Positions 1 through 9,250 are shown, numbered from the stretch's first letter. The stretch: 51,038 bases of DNA from Trichomonas tenax (GCA_023091735.1 JALKBU010000294.1:1-51038), one strand, 5' to 3'. Made by a program: numbers and translations. Notes: generated by a model not told the origin, from the sequence alone.

Positions 1-113
1 TATTAACAAAATCAATTATAATTAATACATTCATAAACAGTGTGATTATAGATTATTATTTTAAGAATATGAGACTCTGTTTTTGTATTTTTTTAAAAAA
101 GCAATAATTTAAC

Positions 114-521
114 TTATTTAGTATTTCCATTTATTTTAATAAGAAATTGGTGCTTTTCAGGGGTGCTGAGTATGTTTATAGCATTTGCTTGTCTACTTAA
201 CTTGAGGATCTCAATGCCTCCATGAGATTTCACCGAATTGTGACATGTAAAATAACAAAAGCCACCATTTTTGACACTTATTATCTGATATTTGTCATGT
301 AAAGTCGAAAATTTGATATGTAATGTTACAATGAGCAAATTTTGTGAGAACTTGAGGTAGCATAATGTTAGGTATGCTCGATGTATGGGCAAAGGAATGC
401 CGTTTGACTCCAGAGCGTAGCGTATTTTTTCTTTTCTATTTTTTGATTTTTCTACCGGAACTCTCGCAAAAATAAGCGAGCGAACGCTATAATAGTGAGA
501 TGTATTTGTTATAATCATCAA
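114..521 (-). CDS. Doubtful ORF of 135 codons, unknown
   Basis: An uninterrupted frame that matches no family I recognise. It has no signal peptide, membrane segment or repeat. Against it, the frame contains two copies of the start-proximal palindrome found elsewhere in this window (about 240-252 and 295-305), and those normally lie in intergenic DNA. A hairpin sits just upstream at 534-566. It may be a chance frame or the relic of an older gene. Low confidence that it is expressed. Confidence 0.22.
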   Translation of the reverse strand: MMIITNTSHYYSVRSLIFARVPVEKSKNRKEKIRYALESNGIPLPIHRAYLTLCYLKFSQNLLIVTLHIKFSTLHDKYQIISVKNGGFCYFTCHNSVKSHGGIEILKLSRQANAINILSTPEKHQFLIKINGNTK

Positions 522-533
522 AGAGATTCATAA

Positions 534-566
534 CAGAAGCCCATTAATGATTGTAATGGGTTTCTG
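534..566. repeat. Short hairpin, 13-bp arms
   Basis: Arms 534-546 and 554-566 pair at 12 of 13 positions, and the exception is a G-U pair in RNA. The loop is 7 bases. It lies just upstream of the doubtful minus-strand ORF. Its function is unknown; a stable RNA stem is possible. Confidence 0.5.
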
Positions 567-607
567 TTTGTAATCATATCATAAATTAGTAATATCTTGC
601 TAAGATC

Positions 608-817
608 ATGAAACAGATTGCACCACTAGAATCAGAACCAACAAAAAGCACGTAAATGTTTCATCAGATTCGTCCAGGAAGGGGGGTTACTCGTTAAAAA
701 TCGCAAAACTCAAAAAGTTCAACGAGAAAAAAAGTGAAGCCAAGTTTGAAGATTATTTTATTTACATCATTCATAGCTTTTGTCGTTGCGCTTTATTCAT
801 CGATGTTGCCGAGTTAA
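608..817 (+). pseudogene. Possible Sec61-beta-like tail-anchor relic or tiny spliced gene
   Basis: One plus frame starts with ATG at 608 and is interrupted by TAA at 653 and 695. From 698 it reads 39 codons ending in a basic stretch (RKKVKPSLK) and one hydrophobic helix (IILFTSFIAFVVAL) close to the C-terminus. A K-V-x-P motif before a single C-terminal helix is the layout of Sec61 beta, the small translocon subunit in the ER membrane. Removing 652-717 (66 nt, GT...AG) would join both parts in frame. However, the ends (GTAAAT, AAAAAG) do not match known trichomonad intron signals. It is either a relic or a very small gene. Confidence 0.25.
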
Positions 818-1077
818 ATAACAAATACGTTCAAATCAAATTATTCCTTCGGGCAACGCATCAGATTTCCTGTATAAAACATATTTTACATGTCGAATAG
901 TCTCAATGTCGACTCATTTAAAAAATAAATTTGATCTTTTCAAAATTAATTAACTAGCATACATTTTCATGCGTATCAATAATTTGCCAACACATGATTA
1001 TATCATTTTGTTGAAAAGATTTAGATTGTTAATATGAATTCATTTTGAATTTAAATATTTAAACTATAAACAAATGG
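818..1077. other. AT-rich gap
   Basis: A second frame is open from about 700 to 899 without ATG, and nothing in it is recognisable. The rest is AT-rich spacer downstream of the convergent kexin-like gene. Confidence 0.5.
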
Positions 1078-3420
1078 TTAGAAGAAAGTTCCCATTGACA
1101 TAAGTGCTCTGTGATCCATGTCAAATGATTTGACTTCCTTCTTTGAAAGTTTCTTCTTTCTCCAGAACAAGAAAGCGAAAACACCAGCAGTAATGAGCAT
1201 TACTATTGTAAAGACAACAAAAATGATGATGTAAGCAGTGGAATTGGAAGAGGTGTGAATAATTTTATCTCCAATGTGATCAATCTTATGAAGGTAGCAG
1301 TCATCATCATCAATTGTCTTGCAATATGTCTTTGTTATTGAGAATTTAGTCTTGTTGGTGAACACCGATTCCAGGATAGTTGAGCCAGAGTCATGGACTC
1401 TAAATCTATCATGCTTGAAGTTCTCGTAGACAGCTGTAATGATAACTTCATTTCCTGGAATTTCAGGGCTAAGATGTTTAGATGATCTGCCCCATTCTAA
1501 ACGAACGAAGCATGAAGCTGTATGCCAACCAGCAACAGCGTATGTTGGATAAATCACATCATTTTCAACTTTGATTGGTTGCTTTACTGTCCATCCACAC
1601 TGTGGTGACTCAAGAACGATGTTTCCTTGGAAACCATCAGGAATGTTGAGAAGTTGCATATTGAGTTGGTATTCTTTAGACTTTGCATCCATGTTCTTGT
1701 TGTAATATGTTCTAGCGGAGACTTCTGGATCTTCAATAAAAATCTCGAATCCACAGCTGGAACTGGCACCTTTAATCTTAAGATCGATGGATTTGAACAT
1801 TTTAACTGACTTTGATGTTGAAAATCTAACTCCCTTTGTTGGAAGAGATTCATCGTATGGAGCAAGTCCTTCAACCTGCTTTCTTGCCTTAGCTGGATAT
1901 GGGACAACTTTTGTGCCAAATGCTTGAAGCTTGACGTCATGCAATTTGCCTGAATCAAGAAGACCATAGTATTTGAACCTAACTTTCCATGTTCCTTTAG
2001 CATTCTCTCCGAGGAAGTTGCGAATTGTAATTGTACGTTCAATCAGGTCATTATTGACTCTGGCGAGAATATTGACCTGTTTAACCATAGCGCGTGTTCC
2101 AGATGGTGATGTAACTTCAATTCGAAGGTCTCCATAGTTTTCTGATGCGATGTTAAATGTTAATTCCATCGTTTCAATGTATAAAGAGCCAAGATCGAAT
2201 GAGAGTGTTAAATCATCTTTGATATCGTTATAATGCTGCACTTCAGCATAAACGGTTTCTTCTTCTTCAAGGTTGATCCAGTCTTTCGCCAACTCGAGCG
2301 CACGATCGAGATTGATGCGTCCGAATCCCATGAATGTACTGTAATAGATATCAGCTGCGTTCTTCGTCCACGAGACATGCTTTGGATCGTTGATTGTAGC
2401 TGAGATGGAAATGATATAAGCAAGATCACGAGGATTTAATCTTGGATTTGCTTCAAGAAGTAAAGCGAGAACACCAGTAACAGTTGGTGCTGAAGCAGAG
2501 GTTCCTCCGAACTCGTTGTAGCACATATCTCCAGTTGAATAGATTGAAGGAAGTTTCGGATATAAAGTTGGATCAATATTTTCATCGAAGTGTGGCTGAG
2601 AAGAAGAGTGTGATGCAGGAGCATTGACAGTAATAGTGCTGCTTGTATCAGAGTAGTAAGCGTGCTGACCACGATTCGTTGAAGAACCAACAACAATATT
2701 TTCGCGCCAGTTTGAAACTGTATGGAGATTTGTATCACCTTGTTCATTGCCATTGTTGCCTGCTGCAAAAACAAATGTTGTTCCTTGTTTTGTCAATTGG
2801 CTGATAAGAGTTTGAAATTGTTTAGCTTGCTTTGGTGCTGGACAATTATATTTATCACAACGTTCTAACTCCCACGAGTTCGACATAATTTTGATTTGTC
2901 CTTGTTGATATTTAAACGCTTCTTCGATTAAAGAATATGAAAGATCGTTTTCTGGCATTTTTGTCACACCAAGGTCGACACCCGGCGCTACACCAGCTGC
3001 GCAGAGGTTGTTATCCCATTTTGAGGCGATCAATCCTGCTACAGCAGAACCATGAAATTGACTTGGACTTGAAGGCTTAACATTACTAGATTTGTCGATG
3101 AGGTTGTATAGGCTATCTTTTTTAATTGCGTGTTTTATATCGGAGTGATCTACATTGACTCCAGAATCAACAACTTGGACTCTGACGCCTTTTCCTGTAT
3201 ACATGTGAGTTAAATACTGACTAGTCATGCCAATATCTTCGTCTTCGATACCAGCATGCTGCCCAGTGTTCCTCATATGATACGAAATATTAAAGAATGG
3301 ATCTGATGGCAAATCCCAGTAAACGATGTCGTAGCTATCAGCTCTGGTAGAATATGACTCTCTCTGAGGTGTATATTTTATCGGCTGATAAACATATGGA
3401 TAAATAATAGGAATAGGCAT
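1078..3420 (-). CDS. Kexin/furin-like subtilisin-family serine protease with P domain, membrane anchored
   Basis: A 780-residue protein read from the Met at 3420. The longer frame to 3465 adds 15 residues, but a GTGACA-type promoter motif lies directly before 3420, so I prefer that start. Catalytic motifs of peptidase family S8B are clear: Asp in VVDSG (about residue 85), His in FHGSAVAG (about 123), the oxyanion Asn in AAGNNG (about 222) and Ser in GGTSASAP (about 308). A jelly-roll P domain follows (about 390-515), then a Ser/Cys-containing region. A transmembrane helix (about 727-753) is followed by an RKKK stop-transfer and a short cytosolic tail. Family members process secreted or surface precursors at basic sites. 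Oddly, the catalytic domain begins almost at the N-terminus, with no evident signal peptide or inhibitory prodomain. The assignment is secure; the substrate is unknown. Confidence 0.9.
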   Translation of the reverse strand: MPIPIIYPYVYQPIKYTPQRESYSTRADSYDIVYWDLPSDPFFNISYHMRNTGQHAGIEDEDIGMTSQYLTHMYTGKGVRVQVVDSGVNVDHSDIKHAIKKDSLYNLIDKSSNVKPSSPSQFHGSAVAGLIASKWDNNLCAAGVAPGVDLGVTKMPENDLSYSLIEEAFKYQQGQIKIMSNSWELERCDKYNCPAPKQAKQFQTLISQLTKQGTTFVFAAGNNGNEQGDTNLHTVSNWRENIVVGSSTNRGQHAYYSDTSSTITVNAPASHSSSQPHFDENIDPTLYPKLPSIYSTGDMCYNEFGGTSASAPTVTGVLALLLEANPRLNPRDLAYIISISATINDPKHVSWTKNAADIYYSTFMGFGRINLDRALELAKDWINLEEEETVYAEVQHYNDIKDDLTLSFDLGSLYIETMELTFNIASENYGDLRIEVTSPSGTRAMVKQVNILARVNNDLIERTITIRNFLGENAKGTWKVRFKYYGLLDSGKLHDVKLQAFGTKVVPYPAKARKQVEGLAPYDESLPTKGVRFSTSKSVKMFKSIDLKIKGASSSCGFEIFIEDPEVSARTYYNKNMDAKSKEYQLNMQLLNIPDGFQGNIVLESPQCGWTVKQPIKVENDVIYPTYAVAGWHTASCFVRLEWGRSSKHLSPEIPGNEVIITAVYENFKHDRFRVHDSGSTILESVFTNKTKFSITKTYCKTIDDDDCYLHKIDHIGDKIIHTSSNSTAYIIIFVVFTIVMLITAGVFAFLFWRKKKLSKKEVKSFDMDHRALMSMGTFF

Positions 3421-3566
3421 TAAATTTATGTCACATTTTAAAAAATACAGGGTTAGTGCACACATTAATAAAGGGGATTAATTAATATAGGGTTATTACA
3501 CCTTTTTAATGAGGGGACAAAATATTTTTGTGACGATTAAAACGGCTTGGATGGCCTTTCTTTTAG
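3421..3566. promoter_or_regulatory. Divergent promoter region of the protease and L10a genes
   Basis: About 146 bp separate the two starts. On the minus strand the run AATAACCCTATA (about 3489-3500) and a GTGACA motif (about 3428-3434) precede the protease start. On the plus strand a TTTTGTGACG motif (about 3525-3535) precedes the ribosomal gene. Related CCCTATA and GTGACA elements recur before other genes here. Their promoter role is inferred from position only. Confidence 0.4.
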
Positions 3567-4214
3567 ATGACACATCTTCACCAGGAAACACTCCAGAAGG
3601 CCATCAAGGATGTTCTTGAGGGCGCTAAGACAAAGAAGCGTGAATTCCTCGAGACAATAGATATCCAGCTCAAGCTCAAGGGCTACAATATCTCCAAGGA
3701 TAAGCGTTTCGTCGGCTCCATCAAGCTCCCACACGTCATCCGTCCAAACGTTCGCATCGGTGTCCTCGGTAACAAAGTCCATTGCGAGGAAGCCCAGAAG
3801 CTCAACATCCCAGCTTACGATCTTCCAACACTTACAAACTTCAACAAGGAGAAGAAGGTCGTCAAGGCCTGGACAAAGAAGCACCACCTTTTCCTTGCTT
3901 CCCCAGATGTCATCGGTCAGGTCAACAAGGTCCTTGGTACAGTCTACACACGTGCTAACAAGTTCCCAACAAACATCAAGACAGATCCAGTCGCTAAGGT
4001 TGTCGATGAAGTCAAGAAGACAGCTAACATCCGTCTGAAGAAGTCCGTTGCCTTCGGTATCCCAATCGGCAACGTCAACATGACAGAGCGCCAGGTCTTC
4101 GAAAACCTTACACTTTGCACAAACTACGTTGTCACACTTCTTAAGAAGGGCTGGCAGTCCATCGGCTCCATTGTCCTCAAGTCCACAATGGGCAAGCCAC
4201 ATCGTATCTACTAA
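3567..4214 (+). CDS. RPL10A: 60S ribosomal protein L10a (uL1)
   Basis: A 215-residue protein, the usual eukaryotic uL1 length. It begins MTHLHQETLQKAI and carries the family core: a lysine-rich RNA-binding segment, LPHVIRPNVRIGVLGN, and the C-terminal SVAFGIPIGNVNMTE and GWQSIGSIVLKSTMGKP regions. uL1 binds 28S rRNA at the mobile L1 stalk and helps release deacylated tRNA from the E site. Codon use is strongly biased to C/G-ending codons compared with its neighbours, as expected for a highly expressed gene. The stop is TAA followed by A (TAAA). No intron is present. Confidence 0.97.
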   Translation: MTHLHQETLQKAIKDVLEGAKTKKREFLETIDIQLKLKGYNISKDKRFVGSIKLPHVIRPNVRIGVLGNKVHCEEAQKLNIPAYDLPTLTNFNKEKKVVKAWTKKHHLFLASPDVIGQVNKVLGTVYTRANKFPTNIKTDPVAKVVDEVKKTANIRLKKSVAFGIPIGNVNMTERQVFENLTLCTNYVVTLLKKGWQSIGSIVLKSTMGKPHRIY

Positions 4215-4265
4215 ACAGATATCATATATATTTATTAATCATTACCCTTCTTTTCTGCATAGCCA

Positions 4266-4325
4266 AAACATTTTTACATGTCAAAAATCATTTACACGAC
4301 AAATATCAAATTTACATGACAAGAA
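4266..4325. promoter_or_regulatory. Triple TTTACATGACAAA-type motif before the SKA1-like gene
   Basis: Three close copies of the recurrent palindrome: 4271-4284 (TTTTTACATGTCAA), 4291-4303 (TTTACACGACAAA) and 4311-4321 (TTTACATGACA). They end about 36 bases before the ATG. Position and repetition suggest a promoter element. This is inference. Confidence 0.5.
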
Positions 4326-4357
4326 AATTTATTTATTGAGAAAGCGTACGTTTATTA

Positions 4358-5074
4358 ATGCAGCAAGCAATTCGCGTTTTTGAGGAGAACGCAAAACAGG
4401 CAGCGAGTTCTCTGGACGAAATAGAGGAGAGGGCAAGTTCTGAGTTCCCCACAGCTGCTCCTCTACTAAAATTATGCCGTAGATTGAGGGAAGCAAAAAT
4501 TCGATATCAAATTTTATTCGAAAACATACAGAAAATTCACGAAGCCAACAAAAATCTTCAGAAGTGCATTGCAAACGATCTAACACCGACAGCAAAACAG
4601 GTCAAATCTGCGTGTGCACAGGAAGGCGTTCAAGTTCCATCGATTATCCCAGAGCAAGTCACTAAACAAGCAACCTTGAAAGCTGCAACACCAGCTGAAA
4701 CACCAAATACGACAGCCAGATCGACAACAAGTACAACAACAAAGTCGAAATTACCACATCCAAGAACAAAGTCGAGAAAATCGGAACCGGCAAAGCCAGA
4801 ACATGAGTATATTGAGATTACTGATGAAGAGTTCAATTCAATTCCAGATTATCTTAGAAGATCCATCAAAGTTGAAGAACTTCGACAACTTCATCAGTTC
4901 ATCTTTAACTTCTTCTATGGATCAACAAGAGAGGAGGAATCAATGCCAAGAAAAGAGTTACAGAACATCGAAAACAACGCCATCAAAAGAAAGATGGAAT
5001 CTGCGCTGAAATGCTTGAAGTCAATGAAGAAGATCCAGACAGACAGGTCCAATAACATTACACAATGCATGTAG
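4358..5074 (+). CDS. SKA1-like kinetochore protein
   Basis: A 238-residue protein. Residues 1-95 are predicted helical coiled coil (heptads around LLKLCRRLREAKIRY). A low-complexity Thr/Ser/Pro/Lys linker follows (about 105-150), then a C-terminal domain opening with EITDEEFNSIPDYLRRSIKV. That opening resembles the start of the SKA1 microtubule-binding winged-helix domain (ITxEEFxxIPxYMxGRL). Domain order also fits SKA1: N-terminal coiled coil for complex assembly, linker, microtubule-binding C-terminus. SKA couples kinetochores to depolymerising microtubules. The C-terminus is lysine-rich and somewhat short. The call rests on a short motif plus architecture, so it is moderate. Confidence 0.5.
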   Translation: MQQAIRVFEENAKQAASSLDEIEERASSEFPTAAPLLKLCRRLREAKIRYQILFENIQKIHEANKNLQKCIANDLTPTAKQVKSACAQEGVQVPSIIPEQVTKQATLKAATPAETPNTTARSTTSTTTKSKLPHPRTKSRKSEPAKPEHEYIEITDEEFNSIPDYLRRSIKVEELRQLHQFIFNFFYGSTREEESMPRKELQNIENNAIKRKMESALKCLKSMKKIQTDRSNNITQCM

Positions 5075-5220
5075 CTTCATTACTTTTTTGTTTTTAATAT
5101 AAAATTTATTTTTCATCTATTTGATATAGCACACATTAAAAGGTAACTAAACTTGGGAAAGTTTATCTCTATATAACACTTTATTAAGTCTGAAAATAAA
5201 TATTTTTTCAAAAAATAAAA

Positions 5221-5781
5221 TTACTCTTCAGCAGAATCAGAATCATCAGAGAGTTCCTCATCAGCTTCGATAACACGTCCATCCTCATCTAACAACTCCT
5301 TGTGCTTCTTGGACATTTCTTTACCACCTGAAGCAACAGCCTTCATGTGCTTAAGGAACTTCTTAGCATCAGCCTTGACGCTATCATTCTCTTTGGAAAC
5401 AGAGACTTTGTTCTTGTTTCTTTCTTCTTCAAGAGCATTTTGAAGATCTGCCCACTTAAAACCATGAAGGTACTTAAGCGTCATGATATCTTCTTGCCAG
5501 CGACCCTTTAAACCGATTGGTTTACCATTTAATTGTTCTTCACATTGTTTTGCGTGAATTTTGTATTCAAACTCAGCCCATCCTTCTTCGTAGAGTCTTC
5601 CCTTTCTATCACCCTTCTCAAGACGCTTTTTATACTTCCAGATTGGTTCGTTTTTAAGATACATTCTCTTAACTGGTCCATATAAGGATAAAATGTGACG
5701 AAGTTTACCAGACTTCATGTGTGGAGGAATTCTGGATATGTATACAAGTCCAGTTTTTCCTTTTGGCTTTACTGCAGACAT
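5221..5781 (-). CDS. ESF2/ABT1-like nucleolar RRM protein
   Basis: 186 residues from the Met at 5781. The frame extends to 5808, but MSAVKPKGKTG is the natural start and lies just after GTCACTTTT motifs. The RRM of the ESF2/ABT1 family is evident: GLVYISRIPPHMKSGKLRHILSLYG, then the typical insertion VKRMYLKNEP...KRLEKGDRKGRLYEEGWAEFEYK, and GKPIGLKGRW. The tail is basic then acidic (DEELSDDSDSAEE). In yeast, Esf2 is part of the small-subunit processome and stimulates the helicase Dbp8 in early 18S pre-rRNA cleavage. Length is at the low end for the family. Confidence 0.85.
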   Translation of the reverse strand: MSAVKPKGKTGLVYISRIPPHMKSGKLRHILSLYGPVKRMYLKNEPIWKYKKRLEKGDRKGRLYEEGWAEFEYKIHAKQCEEQLNGKPIGLKGRWQEDIMTLKYLHGFKWADLQNALEEERNKNKVSVSKENDSVKADAKKFLKHMKAVASGGKEMSKKHKELLDEDGRVIEADEELSDDSDSAEE

Positions 5782-5939
5782 TATAAAAGTATAAAAGTGA
5801 CAAAGCACAAAATCTCTACAAAAGTGACAATTTGGTTTTTGACGCGTAAATTATCGTGGTCAAAAATACATTTTCTTGGATTTCTAAAAAGAAGAGATTT
5901 CTTTGGCTATTAAAACATAGTTATTTATAAATAGTATCA

Positions 5940-7283
5940 TTAGTTTGTAGTAAAGATAGAGTCATATCTGTCCATAAGCAATTTCAATGCTTCGGCAAGA
6001 TTTGGATTTTGTGGGTAAATCTCTTCCGGTGGAATTGGCATTGGATCAGACAGACGACGGATTGCCTCCTTCGCTGCTGGTTGTGTAATGAAAGATAATT
6101 CGGAAAGGCGAACCATATTTAACGTTGATTTTCCTTTCTCTAAATCATTGAGTCTCTGCTTGAGTATATCAGACTTTGGACACGCTTCGATTCCTTTCTG
6201 GATCTTTTTAATTGCTTTGCGTTTGTCTGGATTGTTCTTTTCTGCAATGAATGATATATTCAGCCATACCTCGGGGATTTGATTGTTGAGGAATATAACA
6301 CGATCTAATGCAACGTCTGCATCTTGATATTGTTGATTAATATAATATAAGTCAGAAAGACCGCACCAAAGGATTGGATTGTCACTCCAGTATGAAAGGC
6401 ACTCGCAAAACCTGTTATATGAGTCTGTTAAGTCGTTAGTTTCAAGACAAATTCTTGCGCAGGCGAGTTGAACTGTTTGATCTTGTGCGAGCTTTGGAGG
6501 CAGCGAATGCATTATCGACTTGCCTTTTTCGTAGTATTCTTTCTTTCCTGAAATTGAAATAAACCACAAAAACTGCTGGCAGACCTCAACGACGTTAGGA
6601 TATCTCTGGAAGAGCTCCTCATATTTTTTGTACGCGAGCTCTAATCTTCCTGCAAGTTGGTTCGTGTAAGCAATTTGAAAATGAATGTCATCTGCGTTCA
6701 TTTTTGTCGGCGGATCCTTCAAAAGCTTGTTTAACATTTGCAAGCAGTCATCGTAGTATCCGATACTGCGATAAAGAATCGCAAGTTTAAAAAGATAATC
6801 GTTGCCAAAATTTATCTTTCTTGTGCACTTCGCGGACATTGTATAGCAATCTCCGGCGTCAGAGAAGTATCCAAAGTGCTGATTGACAATTCCATATGCG
6901 TACCAAAAGAAAGTGTTATCAAAGTTCGGAATTAAAGACTTTACGCGTGCGTATGCCGCGTTTGCGTTTGGAAAATCATTAATTGCTAAATAGCAGTGGC
7001 CCAAACGGACCCATAAATCGGGTTTTTCGGGATTTTCTGCAATTAATTTAATAATTTCATCAGCTACTGCCATAACAATACCAACAGGATTCTTCAACTT
7101 CGGTTCGTAGTGAGTAATTGATGGATTTAATGGATTGTATGCTAAAAGACGCCTGACTGCGAATTTTGAATCGTTATTGACCGAAATCCACTTAGATATT
7201 TCGAGAACTTGATTCCAGGACTTCTCGTATTCAGCATCTGCCTTGAGAATCAACTCCTCAATAGAAGGTTTATTCTCAGACAT
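5940..7283 (-). CDS. Tetratricopeptide-repeat protein, Cyc8/UTX-like TPR array
   Basis: 447 residues from the Met at 7283 (MSENKPSIEE). The frame extends to 7340, but those 19 extra residues are low-complexity Lys. At least eight TPR-like helix pairs span about 70-400, with typical W-x-x-LG-x-x-Y/A and A/Y-x-x-A patterns, for example LWVRLGHCYLAINDFPNANAAY and ILWCGLSDLYYINQQYQDADVAL. The C-terminal 60 residues are outside the repeats and Pro-rich. The repeat spacing resembles Cyc8/UTX arrays, but no catalytic or Gln-rich part supports that. It is probably a scaffold; the partner is unknown. Confidence 0.7.
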   Translation of the reverse strand: MSENKPSIEELILKADAEYEKSWNQVLEISKWISVNNDSKFAVRRLLAYNPLNPSITHYEPKLKNPVGIVMAVADEIIKLIAENPEKPDLWVRLGHCYLAINDFPNANAAYARVKSLIPNFDNTFFWYAYGIVNQHFGYFSDAGDCYTMSAKCTRKINFGNDYLFKLAILYRSIGYYDDCLQMLNKLLKDPPTKMNADDIHFQIAYTNQLAGRLELAYKKYEELFQRYPNVVEVCQQFLWFISISGKKEYYEKGKSIMHSLPPKLAQDQTVQLACARICLETNDLTDSYNRFCECLSYWSDNPILWCGLSDLYYINQQYQDADVALDRVIFLNNQIPEVWLNISFIAEKNNPDKRKAIKKIQKGIEACPKSDILKQRLNDLEKGKSTLNMVRLSELSFITQPAAKEAIRRLSDPMPIPPEEIYPQNPNLAEALKLLMDRYDSIFTTN

Positions 7284-7340
7284 TTGATCCTTTCTCTTGA
7301 TTTTTTTCTTTTTTGAATAATTAATAACGAAACATTTCAT

Positions 7341-7815
7341 TACAAGTAAATCGAGGATATTAATTTTCTCGATTAGTTTTTGTTTTTGGCCTCAGTGAAT
7401 TCGAACGCAAATTTTTCAGAAACAAAAGTGTTCATTGTGCTTCCTTATAATCATATTTAAATTATAAATAATCTGTTTAACCATATCTTATAGTGGGAAG
7501 CTGACATTATCTTTAATCATCACGATAGTGAAATATTCTAAACAACTGTTTAATTTGGAGTGATATGAAATTCATTTCATGACCTGTTTCCCTGGTTTTT
7601 CCTATTTCCACATGCATTTTTGATATTTGATTCTCATTAAATGAAATAACTCAGAATTACCTCAAAAGTTCTATAAAACGCCATGCCTGAATGTAATGGT
7701 AGAGCTACATGAACTAAACAAGTCATTTGAAAAAAAGATTCTCTTTATCTATTTATAGGTTTTGATAACGGTAAAGAAATGATTTAATCTTGAACATATT
7801 TTACAATATTGTGTT
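7341..7815. other. AT-rich intergenic stretch
   Basis: No frame of note. It holds a small palindrome, ATGAAATTCATTTCAT (about 7566-7581), similar to the perfect one at 14014-14029. Nothing else stands out. Confidence 0.4.
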
Positions 7816-8673
7816 TCAAAGGACCTGGATCTGAGCCATCTTCAAACCTTCATCTTGAACAGTAGCAGAATTATCATTAAGTTCCTTTGGTGGCATAGAA
7901 AGCTTTAGCTTGATTGATGATGGACGGAATTCAGGTCTGCATTGAGATATATAATTCTTAACTTCACCAATTGTTGCTGTAAGATTAACAGTAAGTGTGA
8001 GAACAGAATGATCGTTGAACAAGATGCGTAATTTAGTTGTTGGTTGACCAGCAGCAGCAAAGCTTTTCGCTTGATTTGCAGCTGGAGCAGCGGCTGCAGC
8101 AGGAGCTGGTTGAGCTGGTCTGGCACCAGCAGCATCACCAAGTGTACGAGCCTGACCAGCAAATGGATTGGCAGGAGCCTTTGGCTTCTTATATTCTTTC
8201 TCACGATTATCCTCGATCTCAATATCAACAGCTTGATAACGGTTCATCAATTCACGTGGAACTTGACCCTTTTCTACAGAAGAAAGGAACTCAGCGTTCG
8301 CTGGATCATCATTTGCTCTAAATTCGCCATCATCTACAATGAAACCGTTCTTATAGAAGACAATTTTATGCTTTGTAGTGTTTTTAGCTGTTTCCTCATC
8401 ATCCTCTGGCTGCTGTCCTCTTTCCGCTTTTTCGAAAATATCTTTAACAATATCATTTCCTGATCTCTGCGGCTGTGCTGGTCGTGGTGCTGGTGCTCCA
8501 TGGCTTGGGCCACTCTGTGCTGGTCTTGGCGGCTGTGGACGAGCTGGTTTGTGGATTTCAGCTCCGGAGAAGTACAAGTCGATGGCGCGTGACACGTCAC
8601 CATTTGCCATCTCAAGGTACTGACGGGCTTGTTCTCTGCTGAGTCCTGTGATGTCGCAAATCTGTTGTTCTGC
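7816..8673 (-). CDS. p47/Shp1-like p97 cofactor (UBA-SEP-UBX)
   Basis: 285 residues from the Met at 8673 (MAEQQICDITGLS). The frame reaches 8697, but the extra MANFFIL residues are less likely. Domains in order: UBA-like, residues 1-40 (TGLSREQARQYLEMANGDVSRAI); Pro/Ala linker with a KDIFEKAE helix; SEP domain, about 102-160 (VFYKNGFIVDDGEFR, FLSSVEKGQVPREL); Ala-rich linker; UBX domain, about 212-285. This is the full p47/NSFL1C layout. The protein links the AAA ATPase p97/Cdc48 to ubiquitinated substrates and membrane fusion. TTTGTCGTGTAAA and TTTACGTGTCAGAA motifs lie about 135-175 bp upstream. Confidence 0.92.
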   Translation of the reverse strand, partial: AEQQICDITGLSREQARQYLEMANGDVSRAIDLYFSGAEIHKPARPQPPRPAQSGPSHGAPAPRPAQPQRSGNDIVKDIFEKAERGQQPEDDEETAKNTTKHKIVFYKNGFIVDDGEFRANDDPANAEFLSSVEKGQVPRELMNRYQAVDIEIEDNREKEYKKPKAPANPFAGQARTLGDAAGARPAQPAPAAAAAPAANQAKSFAAAGQPTTKLRILFNDHSVLTLTVNLTATIGEVKNYISQCRPEFRPSSIKLKLSMPPKELNDNSATVQDEGLKMAQIQVL

Positions 8674-8869
8674 CATTAAAATGAAAAAATTTGCCAAAAA
8701 TTTTAATCAACCAATTATCATTTCGCTTTTTAACGCGAGATTTAACTTTTACAATATATTTCGACGCAGAAAACACAATAAAAACATGCGTTTTCACTCA
8801 AATCTACTAATTTGTCGTGTAAATATCTATATATTTACGTGTCAGAAAGTATTCGTTGAATATTTCGAC

Positions 8870-9250
8870 CAACAATTGCTTCTGTTCTAATAAAGCAGAA
8901 TCGTATAAAACTGTTATTTATAAGTGTCTCAAATGCATATTGCGGAGCTGTTTATACTTCATTTGCATGCAAAACATCAAAGAATATGTTATTTACCAAA
9001 AGATCAAATGCCAATGGAAACAAATTGATCCTTGTTCATACCATTCAACACATCAATATTTGCATCACTTGAGATCAGATTTCATGCAATTTTGTATGTT
9101 GTATTGGCTGCAGCACAATGAAGTGGAGTGTGACCACAATAAGTTGCTACAATGGTTTTAGACACAACTTGAAATTAATGTTGAAGCATCCTTGTTTGCA
9201 TTATTAAATGTAGCATGATGAAAATGCTTCATATGTTTACATGAAATCAG
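8870..9250 (-). pseudogene. Ankyrin-repeat protein relic
   Basis: Read on the minus strand, one frame gives FHHATFNNANKDASTLISS and, after a frameshift, another gives CGHTPLHCAAANTTYKIA, a stop, then NLISSDANIDVLN. These match the trichomonad ankyrin repeat pattern (LHYAA..NSKETAELLISHGANIN). A further fragment (DSALLEQKQLLVEIF) lies downstream. Stops and frameshifts show it is dead. A second, related fragment is at about 25.64-25.84 kb. Trichomonads carry very large ankyrin families, so relics are expected. Confidence 0.7.

Noticed and set aside
3537..4202. 221-codon antisense frame over L10a
   Set aside because: Antisense shadow caused by strong C-ending codon bias of the ribosomal gene.
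5940..7283. Assignment of the TPR protein as Cyc8 or UTX
   Set aside because: Only repeat spacing supports it; no JmjC domain or Gln-rich region is present, so only the TPR call is kept.
7385..7410. GTTCGAATT on the minus strand as a tRNA B box
   Set aside because: No A box at the right distance, no cloverleaf; no tRNA or rRNA gene found anywhere in the window.
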